DNA of 64,000 bases from Corynebacterium hansenii (GCF_030408795.1 NZ_CP047211.1:2294001-2358000); one strand, 5' to 3'. Shown: positions 42,965 through 52,887, counted from the stretch's first letter. Notes: generated by a model from the letters alone, not told the origin. Program-made: numbers and translations.

Positions 42965-44488
42965 CTAGTACTTGAGTGTCAGGGCGTTGACCATGGTCAG
43001 CGCACCGGAAGCCGCCCGGCGGGCGCGCTCCCCCGGAGGGATCGCCGGCGGGGTGCCCAGCGACGTCGTCATCGCCGCGCCTTCATCACGGTCGACGGCG
43101 AGGTCGACCTCGGTGACGGGGCCGACGTACAGGTCACCGTCGGCGTGCCACCAGCCGCACGATTCGCCGAGGTCGTAGTCCTCGCCGAAGGTCCAGGGCA
43201 GGCCGTCGCGGACGGTGATCTTCGCGTACGTCGTCGGCGCGGCCTCCCACAGCGCCCGCTGCCCCGCTTGGGCGGCCGACAGCGTCAACGCCGCCGACGT
43301 CGACTGAAACGTCTCCGGGATCGCCTCGGGGCCAATCGCCAGGAGGTTCTCCCAGTCGGTGTGCCGCTGGTACGTGCCGACCCGGTTGGTCATCGCCTTG
43401 CCGACGATGCCGCCCAGGCCCGGCATCACCACGCCCATCCCCGCCATCAGCGACGTCACCGCGTAGGCGGTGCCGTCCTCGATCAGCGTGTTGAGCCAGT
43501 CCGGGGCGGTGCCGCCGACGACCGCGGCGACAGCGGTCGGGTGTGCGTTGTCGACCTCGGCGTCGAGGACGCCGGCGCAGCCGTGCTGCCAGATCACCGC
43601 CGGCACCGGCTTGCCGTTGATCAGCTCGTCCCAGCGCTTCGAGATGTGACGCGACGCGCCCTGGCCGATCCACCCGATCGCGTCACCGACGAAGCCGAGG
43701 AGCTCGCGGGCCAGGGACGACAGGATGGTGTAGCCGCCGCCGACGCCGTGCTGCCACGGGGCGCGCACCATGTCGATGACGATCCGCGGTTTTGTGTACG
43801 GCCACGGCCGCATCGGCGGTTCGTCGCCGGGCAGCCACTGCCGCACCCGCAGCCGCCAGCCTTGCCCGTCCTTGAGCATCTCCTCGGCGACCTGGGAGAT
43901 CGGCTCCATGGCCAGGGCCCAGGTGCGCCACGGGGAGCCGTCCATCAGCGGGTTCATCGGCACCACGGTGATCGGGATGCCCCACTGCCGGTGCGGGCGC
44001 CACAGGCGCTGGACGTTCAGGGCGATCAGGGTCAGCAGGCCGGTGGCCACCGGCCCGGTGTAGACGGACTTGCGGATGACCTGGAGCAGTTCCTCACCGA
44101 CCAGGGGCTCGGGGTAGGTGAGGATGCCGTCGAGGATTTTCTCCACGCCGACGCATTCGGCGGTGACTCGCCAGTTCGCGCCGACGCCGGAGTCGCGGGC
44201 GATCCACACCCGCCCGTCCCAGTGGACGTCGCCCTGGTGGATGCGCACGCGCACGAGGGCCTTGCGGCAGGAGCGGATGATGCCGGCAAGCGGGTCGCGG
44301 CCCTGCATCGTGACCGTCGCCTGCCCCCTGGCCGACCATTTGACCTGCACGTTCTCAAACAAGCCGAGCGTGCCGGCGAAACCGTCGCGGGTCCACACCT
44401 CCACCAGGGTCTTGGGCTGGACGCGCAGTCGGGCGGCGGCCATCGCCGCCTCCGCCTGGTCCACGTCGAGCGGTGCCAGGGTCACCAT
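42965..44488 (-). CDS. phage tail protein, siphovirus Gp37-like
   Basis: A 507-residue protein. 'LVEVWTRDGFAGTLGLFENV' and 'QGRDPLAGIIRSCRKALVRV' near the start match the Gp37-like tail proteins of Gram-positive siphoviruses, which link tail tube and baseplate. The region 'DMVRAPWQHGVGGGYTILSS' and the long hydrophobic stretch 'LMAGMGVVMPGLGGIVGKAM' are typical too. It overlaps the Dit-like gene by seven bases. Confidence 0.8.
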   Translation of the reverse strand: MVTLAPLDVDQAEAAMAAARLRVQPKTLVEVWTRDGFAGTLGLFENVQVKWSARGQATVTMQGRDPLAGIIRSCRKALVRVRIHQGDVHWDGRVWIARDSGVGANWRVTAECVGVEKILDGILTYPEPLVGEELLQVIRKSVYTGPVATGLLTLIALNVQRLWRPHRQWGIPITVVPMNPLMDGSPWRTWALAMEPISQVAEEMLKDGQGWRLRVRQWLPGDEPPMRPWPYTKPRIVIDMVRAPWQHGVGGGYTILSSLARELLGFVGDAIGWIGQGASRHISKRWDELINGKPVPAVIWQHGCAGVLDAEVDNAHPTAVAAVVGGTAPDWLNTLIEDGTAYAVTSLMAGMGVVMPGLGGIVGKAMTNRVGTYQRHTDWENLLAIGPEAIPETFQSTSAALTLSAAQAGQRALWEAAPTTYAKITVRDGLPWTFGEDYDLGESCGWWHADGDLYVGPVTEVDLAVDRDEGAAMTTSLGTPPAIPPGERARRAASGALTMVNALTLKY

Positions 44489-45450
44489 GGGCGTCGCCTC
44501 CTCGGGTCAATCCGCACCACCGCCGACGTCACCCCGGGCTGGGCGCCGATGACGCGCAGCCCCGAGCAGTCCCACCGCTCATGCGGCATCACCTGGTACA
44601 GCGGCCGCTGGCCTCCGAGGATGCGGTGCGCGTTGGGCCGTTTGTCGGACACCGCCAGCTTGCGGTTTGGGTCGCCGGTGATGACCATCGTCTCCCCGGG
44701 CTTGAGCACGACGGTGGTCTGGTTGTCGCGCAGCAGCCCGCCCTGCCGCAACAGGTCCTTGATCCAGTCCGGGATCAGCTCCATCACGAACGCCTCCAGT
44801 CCCTCGAACACGCGGGGCGCGATGTCGGGGATGGTGAAAACCCCGGGGCCGCGCAGTGTCCACGTGGGCCACTCCGGCAGGTCCCCGTAGTTCCACAGCT
44901 CCGGGTTCGGCGACCACCCACGGCCCTCGACCCAGGTACGGGCGACCTCCAGGCCCTGGAAATGCGACTGCTCGGAGACGATGGGGATCAGGTAGTCCTG
45001 CTCCTGGGCGATCGCCTCGTCCCACCGGGTTTCCCCGACCTCCGGTTTGCCATTCATGCGGACGTCGAGCCACACGGTGCCCGACGGGCTGTTGACGTAC
45101 AGGCGCGCCGGCTGGTGGTGGCCCAGGTCGTCGAAGAACGCGTCGCGGACCCGCTCAAGCGAATGCGTGCCGGTGCGGTGCAGCATCACCGGGATCGAGA
45201 ACGCGCGCGGGTCCGCGATGGCGCCGAGCCACACCGCCCCGTCATACTGCGCGGGCCGGAAGAACTGGTGCGTGACGTCGGGCTCCTGGAAATCCGACCA
45301 CCCGGCCGCCAGCACCGCTCCTTCTGCGTTCGACTCCTGCGTCGGCCAGTCCGACAGGTGCCAGGCGCGCTCCGGCAGATGCGCCACCGCACCGGGGCCG
45401 GCCAGCACCACGTTGGCCGACCCTGCCGGGAACATTGCTCCCCTGCTCAT
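44482..45450 (-). CDS. phage distal tail (Dit-like) protein
   Basis: A 322-residue protein directly downstream of the tape measure gene, the usual place for the distal tail protein. Seen: 'ADPRAFSIPVMLHRTGTHSL', 'FFDDLGHHQPARLYVNSPSG', 'DIAPRVFEGLEAFVMELIPD' and 'LKPGETMVITGDPNRKLAV'. It caps the tail tube and holds the baseplate. Start ATG 45450 overlaps the tape-measure stop by one base (TGATG); an upstream ATG at 45468 is the alternative. Confidence 0.78.
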   Translation of the reverse strand: MSRGAMFPAGSANVVLAGPGAVAHLPERAWHLSDWPTQESNAEGAVLAAGWSDFQEPDVTHQFFRPAQYDGAVWLGAIADPRAFSIPVMLHRTGTHSLERVRDAFFDDLGHHQPARLYVNSPSGTVWLDVRMNGKPEVGETRWDEAIAQEQDYLIPIVSEQSHFQGLEVARTWVEGRGWSPNPELWNYGDLPEWPTWTLRGPGVFTIPDIAPRVFEGLEAFVMELIPDWIKDLLRQGGLLRDNQTTVVLKPGETMVITGDPNRKLAVSDKRPNAHRILGGQRPLYQVMPHERWDCSGLRVIGAQPGVTSAVVRIDPRRRRPW

Positions 45451-48400
45451 CAGAATCCCTGCTCCCATCGTTCGATGTTGACTGCTTCGCGGATACCCGC
45501 GACCAGATCGCGCCGGTCGTACCCGGGGGCATTGACGTTGATCGGGCGGGGCGGGCGTTCCGCTACCGCCGTACCGACGCCGCGCTGGCCGCCGCGGCCG
45601 GCAGCCTGGGCGACCTGCACCTCGCGCGACAGGCGGGCGTCGGAGTACCCGGCGTCGACCTGTTCGGCCAGCGACGTCGCCGCCGTGCTGATCGTGTCGT
45701 CCGCCAGGCTCTGCGCGAGCTGCCCAAGGTTGTCGACGAGGACGCCGCCGAGCTGCTCGCCCATGGCGATCATCGGCATCAGCGCAGCGCCCTCCGGGCC
45801 CATCGACATCGCCGCCGCCCGCGCCGCGCCGCCGAGCGCGTCGATGCCGACGCCGGCGGCCATGGTGCCGGTGGTCACCGCCGCGTCGGCGAAGACGTGG
45901 GCGGCGTCGGCGCCGTCGTTGATCATCGTCAGCGCCGCCTCGTTTTCACGGGCGGCGTCGGCGTTGACGACGAATTCCCCGTCGGCGAGCCATGCGGGGA
46001 TGGTGTCCTTCGGGCCGCGGCCACCGGTCTTGGACCGCTTGACCGGCCCGCCGGCCTGGTACCCGGCGGCGGTGGGCCACGGCAGCTGGTCGTACTCCGC
46101 GTTGATGTAGCGCAGCGCGGCCACACCGTTGGACAGCACGTCGTGGACGTCGTTGACCAGGTTCGGGTCCCGGTACGCGTCGTACGTGCGGGGTTTGACC
46201 TGCCACACCCCGGCCGGTCGGCCCTCCGCGGAGTCCGGGCCCATCGCGTCGGGGTCGCCACCGGATTCGATGTCGCCCTGCTCGGTCATCGGCCCCTGCC
46301 ACGACGACGGGTTACCGGTGATCGACAGTGCGCGGAGGATTTCCCCGGCCCACTGCTCCGTCCCACGGGCCGGGTCGTAGACCGCGGAGCCGGTGGGCTG
46401 GATCTCCTCGGCCTCCGCCTCGCTGACGCCGGGCGCCGTCGACGACGGCCCCGACTTCGCTTCCGTGGCGGACGAGTCCTCGATGACGATCTTGCCCGAC
46501 GCGTCGACGCCGCCGGTCTGGCCGCGCGCCCGCTTGCCCGCCAGCAGACCGATCTGCAGCAGCGGCCCCAGCTCGTCATCGTGACCGAGCACCGTGAACA
46601 CGTCGCTGGTGGTCTCGGAGACGAGACCCTTCGCGGCGTTGCCGAGCAGCTCGGACACCGACGACGGCCGGTCCTCCAGCTCGCCCTGGAGCTCGCGCAG
46701 CCGGATCGCGTAGTAGCCGCCGTTTTGCCGGGCGGCCTGCACGGCCTTGACCAGCTCCGAATCACGCCCGGCGCGGTAGTGGGCGCCGAAGCGGCCGGTC
46801 CACACGCCGGCTTCGATCATGGAGCGGACGCCGGTGGGGTCGTTGGCCTCGTTGAACGCGGCCGCCAGGTCGGCGTCGGCCTGTTCCTGGTCGCCGTAGG
46901 CCCAGAGGAGGAACTCGACGAGCGGGTCGTCCTCCGGTGCTGCGTGGGTGATGCCGAAGCGGTCGGTCCATGCGCCGGCGCGGGTGAGCTCCAGCAGGCC
47001 CGTGGGGTCGTTGGCGCCGGTGAGGGCGGCCGACATGATCGGGTCGGGCGGGATGTGGGTGTTGGAGCGGGCCAGTCGCGGTTTCGACTCGGCGGCCATT
47101 TCGTCGAGGCGTTCGCGCTCGCGCTCGGCGTCGGTTTTCCCGTCGCCTCCACTGCTGCTTCCGCTGCTGCGGCTGGTGCGTCCCTTGCCGGTGCCGCCGA
47201 CGATCTTGCTGTCGGGCAGGTAGTACAGCGTCGCGCCGCCGAGGGCGTGCGGCGACGTCACCCCGGCGCCGACCTGCATGCCGTTGCCGCCGGATTCGAT
47301 GTTGACGCCGTCGAGCTGGGCGACCATGTGCTGTGAGTTGACGCCGACGATGAAGAGGCCGTCGGTGCCGGGCACGAGGTCGGGCCACCCGCCGTTGAGC
47401 AGCGTGTGGGTGGTGCCCAGGCGCTGCTCGCGGGGCGTGAGGTCCTGCAGTGCGATCTGCCACAGGCCGACGTACCCGGAGCAGTCCGACCCGCCCTTGG
47501 AGGTGCCGCCCCACACGTACGGACCGCCGCTGGTGGCCTCGAGCTCGCGGAAGGCCCGGTCGACACCGGACTCGGTGTCGTCCTCCTTGTCGTCGTCGGT
47601 GTCGTCGGTGTCGGTGCGGCCGGTGTCCCGGTCGTCGTCGCCGCGGGGGTTGCGCCCCTTGGCGTACCCGGGCATCGACTCGTAGGCGGCCATGGCCGCG
47701 CGGGCGCGCGGGGTATCCGCGTTGATGCCGCGGAGCAGCTGGTGGTACGTCTCGGACGACTCACCGTTGATGACCCATTCCCGGGCGTCGAGACGGGCCA
47801 CGGGCATGCCGGACATGTCGAGCGCGAGGAAACCGTCGACGATCTCCGTTCCCGGGCCCGTCGACGGCAGGCGGTAGCCGGAGTGGCGGTCGCCGATCGC
47901 GTAGGCCGGAAGCCGGCCGCCGAGCCGCATCGGCTGCGGCATGTAGGGATCAGGGTTGTTCGCGGCCCGGTTTGCCTGCTCCGGCGAGAGGCCCATCCGC
48001 TGCCACATCTCGACGCGGCGGGTGATGATCGTGTGCGTCGACGTCGTGTTCCGGTTGTTCAGCTCGTCGATGCGCCGCTTGGCTTCCGGCACGTTGTCGG
48101 ACTGGGTGTGGCCGGCGGCGGTGTTCGCGTCGTTCAGGCCGTCGATCCGCTTCTTGGTTTCGTCGACGTTGTCGTTCTGGGTGTGGTCGCCTTCCGTTCG
48201 CGTCCCGTCGAGGCCGTGAAGTTTGGCGAGAACCTCTGCGACGTTGTCGGAGATTCGCACCTCGCCGTCGGCGCCCTCGCGGACCAGCAGACCGAGGGCG
48301 ATCATCCGCTCTTGGACCTCGGGATCATTGGAGTTAAGAACGACCTTGCCTTCGAAATCCATCGTGGTGAGGCCGAGCTGTTCCAGCTGCGCCTGAACTT

Positions 48401-50912
48401 CGGGGCTGTTGTTCTTGATCTCGATGTATCCCGATTCGGGAAGCGCATCGATCTTGACGCCGATGGCGTCGAGCATCGTGATGATGTCCATGCCGTCCGG
48501 GAAGGTCACGGTGACCTCTCCGTTGAACGGCTCCGACACCTTCAAGCCCATTTCTTCGAGCTTCTTCCGGGTTTCGTCGGTCACTGCATCGGCCTCGACG
48601 CGGATCGACTTGTCGTCCGGAATCGCCGTGATCGAATCCCCCAGCAGATCCACTGCCCCACGGGTCGCCTTCAAAGCCTCCGCCAGGGCGAGCTGTCGCT
48701 CCGCCTCCAGCTGCGTCTGGACCTCCGCCAGTTTGTCGGAGTAGCCCATCACGCCGTCGCGCAGCGCGTTGGCTCCCTCCGTCGCCTCGTCGATCTCCCG
48801 CTTGAGATCCCGCAGCCCCGCGCGGTTCGACGACAGCGCCGACTTCCGGGGGATCTCGTCCAGCGCGTCGCCCAGACGCTTAGACGCCTCGGCGTTGCCG
48901 TTGAGCGACTGCGCCACATCATCGGCGGACACGCCCGCGCGTGTGAGGTCCTCCCCGAACTTCGCCCAGAATTCCGAGCCCTTGATCGCCGATGCGTTGG
49001 ACACGGTGACCGCGGCGTCGACCGCGCGGATCGCGTCCGCATTGCCCTGCATGGCCTGCGCCAGGGTGCCCTGGGAGATACCCAGCTCGGTGGCGGTCTT
49101 CGACCAGCCCTCCTCCTCCGCGCGCTTGAGCACCAGCGCCTCGGTCTGGGCGGTGATGGACCCGGTCGTCTCGTCGAGGGTGCCGCGCAGCTCGTCCTGC
49201 CGCTGCTTGTGCTCCAGCTCGGCCTGCGCCGCCTCCTGGTGGCGCTGGACGAAAGCGCCGATGGCCAAGCCGGCGGCAGTCAGCGCCAGCCCCCAGGGGC
49301 CGCCGAGCATGGTCATGATGCCCTGGGCTCCGGACTTGAACAGCGACAGACCGCCGGCGGCGACACCGCGGAGCTCACCGCCGAAGCGAGTAGCTGCGCC
49401 GCGCGCGGTGAGCATCGCCCCGCCGAGCCCGTCGACCTGACGGCCGGTCATCATCGCCATCTGCCCGAAAGCGCGGGCTTCGGCGCCGGACTTCCGGTAT
49501 GCGTCTCCCATCTTGGAGATCGTCGGCGAGCGGGATTCCAGCACCGCGATGGCTTCCCCGACGCGGGTGATTTCGACCCCGGACTGGTGCGCCAGCTTCG
49601 CCTGGATCAGCATCTGGTCGCCGAATCCCTTGAGCGCCCCGGTCCCGGCTCCGAGCTTCGCGGGGAAATCCCCCCACTTCGCCAGCGCCATGGCAGCGGC
49701 CGCGCCAGTAGCGGGGCCGATTAAGCCGGACATGGCCGACCCGACGTCGCCGATGCCGGATGCGACCGGGCCGATAACGGCCAGCGCGGTCTCAAAACCG
49801 GCGGCGAGCACGGGACCAAGCCCTTCGATCGCAGTGGTCGCCGCGTCAACGCCGGCGACAAGCTCGTCGGACAGGGCGGTGTAGATCGCCAGCCCGGCTT
49901 CCTCCGCCGCGTTCTGCACGCGCTCGAGCGCACCCGGCAGACCACGGGTCTGGGCGGCGGCGACCTCCGCCGCCTGCCCCTGGCGCGTAACCGCCTCACG
50001 CAGGTTCTCGAACCCGCCACGACCCTGATCGGCGGCAATGCCCGCCAGGCGCATCGCGTCGGAGCCGAACAGCGTGGCGGTGGCCGCCTGGTACGCCTCC
50101 GGGGTCATTTCCGACTGCGCTCGCGCCAGCTGCTCGAACAGGGACGGTAGCCCAACGAAGTTTCCCTGCATGTCATACACCGACAGGCCGAGCTCTTCCA
50201 TCGCCGCCTGCGCGGGCTTGCCCTGGTCGGTCAGCGCCAGCAGCGCGGACTTCAACAGGGTGCCCGCGTCCGACCCCTGGATACCGGCGTTGGCGAACAT
50301 CGCCAGCGCCGTTGCGGTGTCGTCGATCGTCAGGCCGAACTGGTTGGCCACCGTGCCGGCCTGCTGCAGGCCCTGGGCAATGCCCTCGATCTCAGCGGAC
50401 GACGCGTTCGCCGCACCGGCGAGGATGTCGGACACGCGGGCGGCGTCCGCCGCGCCGAGCGAAAAAGACTGCAGGGCCTGCGACTGGATCGTCGCCGCCG
50501 TGGCCGCATCGACCTGCGCAGCCGCCGCCAGCTGCAGCGTGCCGCGGGCCGCGTCCATCGACTGCTCGACCGTGAACCCGCCCTTGGCCAGCTCCGTCAT
50601 CGCCGCAGCGGCGTCCGACGCGCTCGTGGCGGTCAGGGACGTGTCGTTGCCGAGCTCGCGGGCCTTCTCCGCCACCGCATCCAGCTGAGCGCCCGTGGCC
50701 TGGGAAACCGCGGCCATCGTGTTCATCTGGGACTCGAACTGCACACCCAGGCCGGCGATTCCCTTCGCCAGCTCCGCGGCGCCGAACAGCAGGCCCAGCT
50801 GGGCGGCGAAGCTCTTCGCCTTGCCCAGGCCACCCTGCAGCCCGGACTCCATCTTCCCCTCGAAACCCTTCAAGTCCGGTTCGACGAGGATGTCAATCTT
50901 GCCACCAGCCAC
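45450..50912 (-). CDS. tape measure protein with cell-wall hydrolase domains
   Basis: A 1820-residue protein that sets tail length and reaches through the host wall during DNA entry. The N-terminus has the TP901-type core ('LGVQFESQMNTMAAVSQATG', 'AAAMTELAKGGFTVEQSMDA'). A hydrophobic segment is near residue 550 ('GGPWGLALTAAGLAIGAFVQ'), followed by long helical stretches. About 1128-1240 is an NlpC/P60-like endopeptidase ('GPYVWGGTSKGGSDCSGYVG', nucleophile Cys). About 1525-1615 is a lysozyme-like transglycosylase domain ('WQGPMTEQGDIESGGDPDAM', 'GRPAGVWQVKPRTYDAYRDP'). So it has two predicted wall-cutting activities. Longest gene of the prophage. Confidence 0.93.
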   Translation of the reverse strand: MAGGKIDILVEPDLKGFEGKMESGLQGGLGKAKSFAAQLGLLFGAAELAKGIAGLGVQFESQMNTMAAVSQATGAQLDAVAEKARELGNDTSLTATSASDAAAAMTELAKGGFTVEQSMDAARGTLQLAAAAQVDAATAATIQSQALQSFSLGAADAARVSDILAGAANASSAEIEGIAQGLQQAGTVANQFGLTIDDTATALAMFANAGIQGSDAGTLLKSALLALTDQGKPAQAAMEELGLSVYDMQGNFVGLPSLFEQLARAQSEMTPEAYQAATATLFGSDAMRLAGIAADQGRGGFENLREAVTRQGQAAEVAAAQTRGLPGALERVQNAAEEAGLAIYTALSDELVAGVDAATTAIEGLGPVLAAGFETALAVIGPVASGIGDVGSAMSGLIGPATGAAAAMALAKWGDFPAKLGAGTGALKGFGDQMLIQAKLAHQSGVEITRVGEAIAVLESRSPTISKMGDAYRKSGAEARAFGQMAMMTGRQVDGLGGAMLTARGAATRFGGELRGVAAGGLSLFKSGAQGIMTMLGGPWGLALTAAGLAIGAFVQRHQEAAQAELEHKQRQDELRGTLDETTGSITAQTEALVLKRAEEEGWSKTATELGISQGTLAQAMQGNADAIRAVDAAVTVSNASAIKGSEFWAKFGEDLTRAGVSADDVAQSLNGNAEASKRLGDALDEIPRKSALSSNRAGLRDLKREIDEATEGANALRDGVMGYSDKLAEVQTQLEAERQLALAEALKATRGAVDLLGDSITAIPDDKSIRVEADAVTDETRKKLEEMGLKVSEPFNGEVTVTFPDGMDIITMLDAIGVKIDALPESGYIEIKNNSPEVQAQLEQLGLTTMDFEGKVVLNSNDPEVQERMIALGLLVREGADGEVRISDNVAEVLAKLHGLDGTRTEGDHTQNDNVDETKKRIDGLNDANTAAGHTQSDNVPEAKRRIDELNNRNTTSTHTIITRRVEMWQRMGLSPEQANRAANNPDPYMPQPMRLGGRLPAYAIGDRHSGYRLPSTGPGTEIVDGFLALDMSGMPVARLDAREWVINGESSETYHQLLRGINADTPRARAAMAAYESMPGYAKGRNPRGDDDRDTGRTDTDDTDDDKEDDTESGVDRAFRELEATSGGPYVWGGTSKGGSDCSGYVGLWQIALQDLTPREQRLGTTHTLLNGGWPDLVPGTDGLFIVGVNSQHMVAQLDGVNIESGGNGMQVGAGVTSPHALGGATLYYLPDSKIVGGTGKGRTSRSSGSSSGGDGKTDAERERERLDEMAAESKPRLARSNTHIPPDPIMSAALTGANDPTGLLELTRAGAWTDRFGITHAAPEDDPLVEFLLWAYGDQEQADADLAAAFNEANDPTGVRSMIEAGVWTGRFGAHYRAGRDSELVKAVQAARQNGGYYAIRLRELQGELEDRPSSVSELLGNAAKGLVSETTSDVFTVLGHDDELGPLLQIGLLAGKRARGQTGGVDASGKIVIEDSSATEAKSGPSSTAPGVSEAEAEEIQPTGSAVYDPARGTEQWAGEILRALSITGNPSSWQGPMTEQGDIESGGDPDAMGPDSAEGRPAGVWQVKPRTYDAYRDPNLVNDVHDVLSNGVAALRYINAEYDQLPWPTAAGYQAGGPVKRSKTGGRGPKDTIPAWLADGEFVVNADAARENEAALTMINDGADAAHVFADAAVTTGTMAAGVGIDALGGAARAAAMSMGPEGAALMPMIAMGEQLGGVLVDNLGQLAQSLADDTISTAATSLAEQVDAGYSDARLSREVQVAQAAGRGGQRGVGTAVAERPPRPINVNAPGYDRRDLVAGIREAVNIERWEQGF

Positions 50913-50927
50913 GACGGCCCCCTTTAT

Positions 50928-51308
50928 CTACTGCACACTCGCCCGCAGCTCGCGCAGCTGCCGGACGCTGATCTTCTTCTTCGGCGGTTGCTCCGCCAGC
51001 TCGATCCGACGCCGCGCCTGCTCCACGAGCACCTGCTGCAGCGCCGGCGGGCGCGCCGCCACCGGCCGCAGGATCGGAGCGGACGGTGGTTTGAGGCCCA
51101 GCCGCTTCCGGCGCTCATGCTCGGCCTTGACGTCCGGGTCATCCGGGTCCGCGGTCCACCGCGACCACTCGGAATTGAGGTAGAAATCGTCCCGGTCGAC
51201 CAGCCTGGCGATGTTCTCGTCGGTGGGCGTCCACTCCGGTGGCATCTCCTCGAGGAGGATCAGCAACTCGACGTGCCATAGCGACGCCCGGGCGTCGATC
51301 CACGACAT
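50928..51308 (-). CDS. tail assembly chaperone, downstream frame (gpGT-type extension)
   Basis: 126 residues from an internal ATG ('MSWIDARASLWHVELLILLE', then a charged helical tail). Upstream of this ATG the same frame continues open to the end of the preceding chaperone gene, reading through 'AGFRRHYGMSW', which looks like real protein. It is in the -1 frame of that gene, so it is probably made mainly as a frameshifted extension, as in lambda gpG/gpGT. Lies just before the tape measure gene, as expected. Confidence 0.75.
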   Translation of the reverse strand: MSWIDARASLWHVELLILLEEMPPEWTPTDENIARLVDRDDFYLNSEWSRWTADPDDPDVKAEHERRKRLGLKPPSAPILRPVAARPPALQQVLVEQARRRIELAEQPPKKKISVRQLRELRASVQ

Positions 51309-51361
51309 GCCGTAGTGGCGGCGGAACCCGGCGACCGCCCGGCGGCACGCAGCAGGATCGA

Positions 51362-51703
51362 CTAGGGCTGCGCACCCACGGTGAAAGACCCGTCGTCGCC
51401 GCGCAGCCCGGCGATCTGCGCCAGGCGCAGCGTCACCTGCCGGATCACCAGCATGGGCGTCTCCATCAACGCGTCGACGAAAGCGTCTCGGGTTTCCTGG
51501 TCACTGTCGGACAGGGCGGCGACGAGCGCGCGCAGCTGCTCGTCAATCGTCGGCTTCATGCCGCCCTCCGAGTGCAGCTCGATGATCCCGGCGACCTCGT
51601 CGCCGGTGAAGTCGCGGCGCACCGACAGGGAGCGCTCTCCGAGGGTGACCTCGACGGACTCGCCGCCGGCCAGAGCCAGGGAGTCGAGCAGGTTGATGGT
51701 CAT
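51362..51703 (-). CDS. tail assembly chaperone, first frame (gpG-type)
   Basis: A 113-residue protein ('MTINLLDSLALAGGESVEVT', 'LVAALSDSDQETRDAFVDAL'), typical of actinophage tail assembly chaperones, which coat the tape measure protein during tail building. Start ATG 51703; the longer frame upstream lacks an SD. Its end ('FTVGAQP') meets the -1 frame of the downstream partner, candidate slip region around TCTTTC or at CCC-TAG. Confidence 0.8.
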   Translation of the reverse strand: MTINLLDSLALAGGESVEVTLGERSLSVRRDFTGDEVAGIIELHSEGGMKPTIDEQLRALVAALSDSDQETRDAFVDALMETPMLVIRQVTLRLAQIAGLRGDDGSFTVGAQP

Positions 51704-51793
51704 GGGGTGATCCTCTCGATCATGGGAGTGGGAAAATTGGCGGCCGCCTTTTGTTGCGGGGCGCGGCCGCGTGCTCCCCGCCAGTCCCACCGG

Positions 51794-52357
51794 TTACGGG
51801 GACTCGGTGCCGCCGACGGTCATGCCCTCGGGCAGCTCCGGGATCACCTCGACCATCGGTTCCAGGAAGGTCAGCGTGAACTCCCAGCCGTCGAGGTTCT
51901 GGCCGTCGAGCGCGGCTCGGGTCGCCGGCGCCGACAGCGTCGCGCGCGGGCACCAGAACCACGACTCATCGACGCCATCACGGACGCAGGTCAGGAACGA
52001 GAACTCCTCTCCCTCACCCTGCACCATGTGGTACTTGTCGCCGACCTTGGTGATCTTCCCGCCCTGAGCACGGGTGAGCAGCGTGGCCTCGGTGTTGTCG
52101 ACGGCCCGGAACTTCATGCCGTTCTCCAGCGGATCGCGGGCCACCTTGTACGGGGCCTGCCGGTAGTTCCAGACCTTCTTCTTCTCGACCTTCTGGTCGG
52201 AGGTGACCTCGAAGCCGGTCTCGATGCCTCCGAAGGCCTTCATGGAGCCTTCGATGGCCGTCTTGGTGAGCGTCGGCAGGTCGATGCCGGCCTCGCCGCG
52301 CCAGCCGTCGCCGTCGAGCCAGAGGTAAGCCTTGGAGGGATCAGCGTAAGTGGACAT
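51794..52357 (-). CDS. major tail (tube) protein
   Basis: A 187-residue beta-rich protein, first of the tail genes behind the tail terminator. 'STYADPSKAYLWLDGDGWRG', 'TEATLLTRAQGGKITKVGD', 'ESWFWCPRATLSAP' and 'LDGWEFTLTFLEPMVEV' follow the siphovirus tail-tube pattern. Hexamers of it stack to form the tube. A strong terminator hairpin at 52395-52417 precedes it. Confidence 0.85.
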   Translation of the reverse strand: MSTYADPSKAYLWLDGDGWRGEAGIDLPTLTKTAIEGSMKAFGGIETGFEVTSDQKVEKKKVWNYRQAPYKVARDPLENGMKFRAVDNTEATLLTRAQGGKITKVGDKYHMVQGEGEEFSFLTCVRDGVDESWFWCPRATLSAPATRAALDGQNLDGWEFTLTFLEPMVEVIPELPEGMTVGGTESP

Positions 52358-52394
52358 GTTGCCTTCTTTCCGCCCTGTTCAGGGCATGAAAAAG

Positions 52395-52417
52395 CCCATC
52401 CCCGCGGCGGGGATGGG
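52395..52417 (-). terminator. terminator between tail terminator and tail tube genes
   Basis: CCCATCCCC/GGGGATGGG stem, then CTTTTT on the minus strand; the plus strand has TTTTT at 52426, so it may act in both directions. Confidence 0.7.
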
Positions 52418-52437
52418 TGAGATGGTTTTTCGGGTTG

Positions 52438-52884
52438 TCAGCGGCGGCGCAGGTGCACCTGGAACCGCACCGGGGCATAGAACAGCAGACGGTCCTTGCC
52501 CCGCTTTTCGTCGTAGAGCTGGATCGGCCCGTCGATCCACGTCGCCGACCAGGCATGCCGGTCGTCAAGAACGACGTTTTTTGCCCGGCCCAGCAGCTCC
52601 CCCGCCGTCGCGGCGATGTTCCAGGCCGTCACGTCCGGGTCCTCGTCGAAGCCGGTGACGTCGAGGTCAGGCACCCACGGGGTGACCTGGACCATCAGGC
52701 GGCGCAGCATCGGATCGGGGCCAACGTGTCCGACGACGGAGACGAGCACATGCGGCACCGTCAGGGGCTCGGGGAGGTCGCGGGTGGTAATCGTCCCGCC
52801 GTGCAGCAGCGCGACCAGCTCGGGCTGGTCGAGCAGCCATCGGCGGACCGCACCGGCGACGTAGGGCATCGGCTCACGGGCCAT
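52438..52884 (-). CDS. tail terminator protein
   Basis: A 148-residue protein placed between head-tail connector genes and the tail tube gene. 'PMPYVAGAVRRWLLDQPELV', 'VPHVLVSVVGHVGPDPMLRR' and 'VTAWNIAATAGELLGRAKNV' match siphovirus tail terminators, which stop tube growth at the length set by the tape measure and join tail to head. Confidence 0.78.
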   Translation of the reverse strand: MAREPMPYVAGAVRRWLLDQPELVALLHGGTITTRDLPEPLTVPHVLVSVVGHVGPDPMLRRLMVQVTPWVPDLDVTGFDEDPDVTAWNIAATAGELLGRAKNVVLDDRHAWSATWIDGPIQLYDEKRGKDRLLFYAPVRFQVHLRRR

Positions 52885-52887
52885 GGT

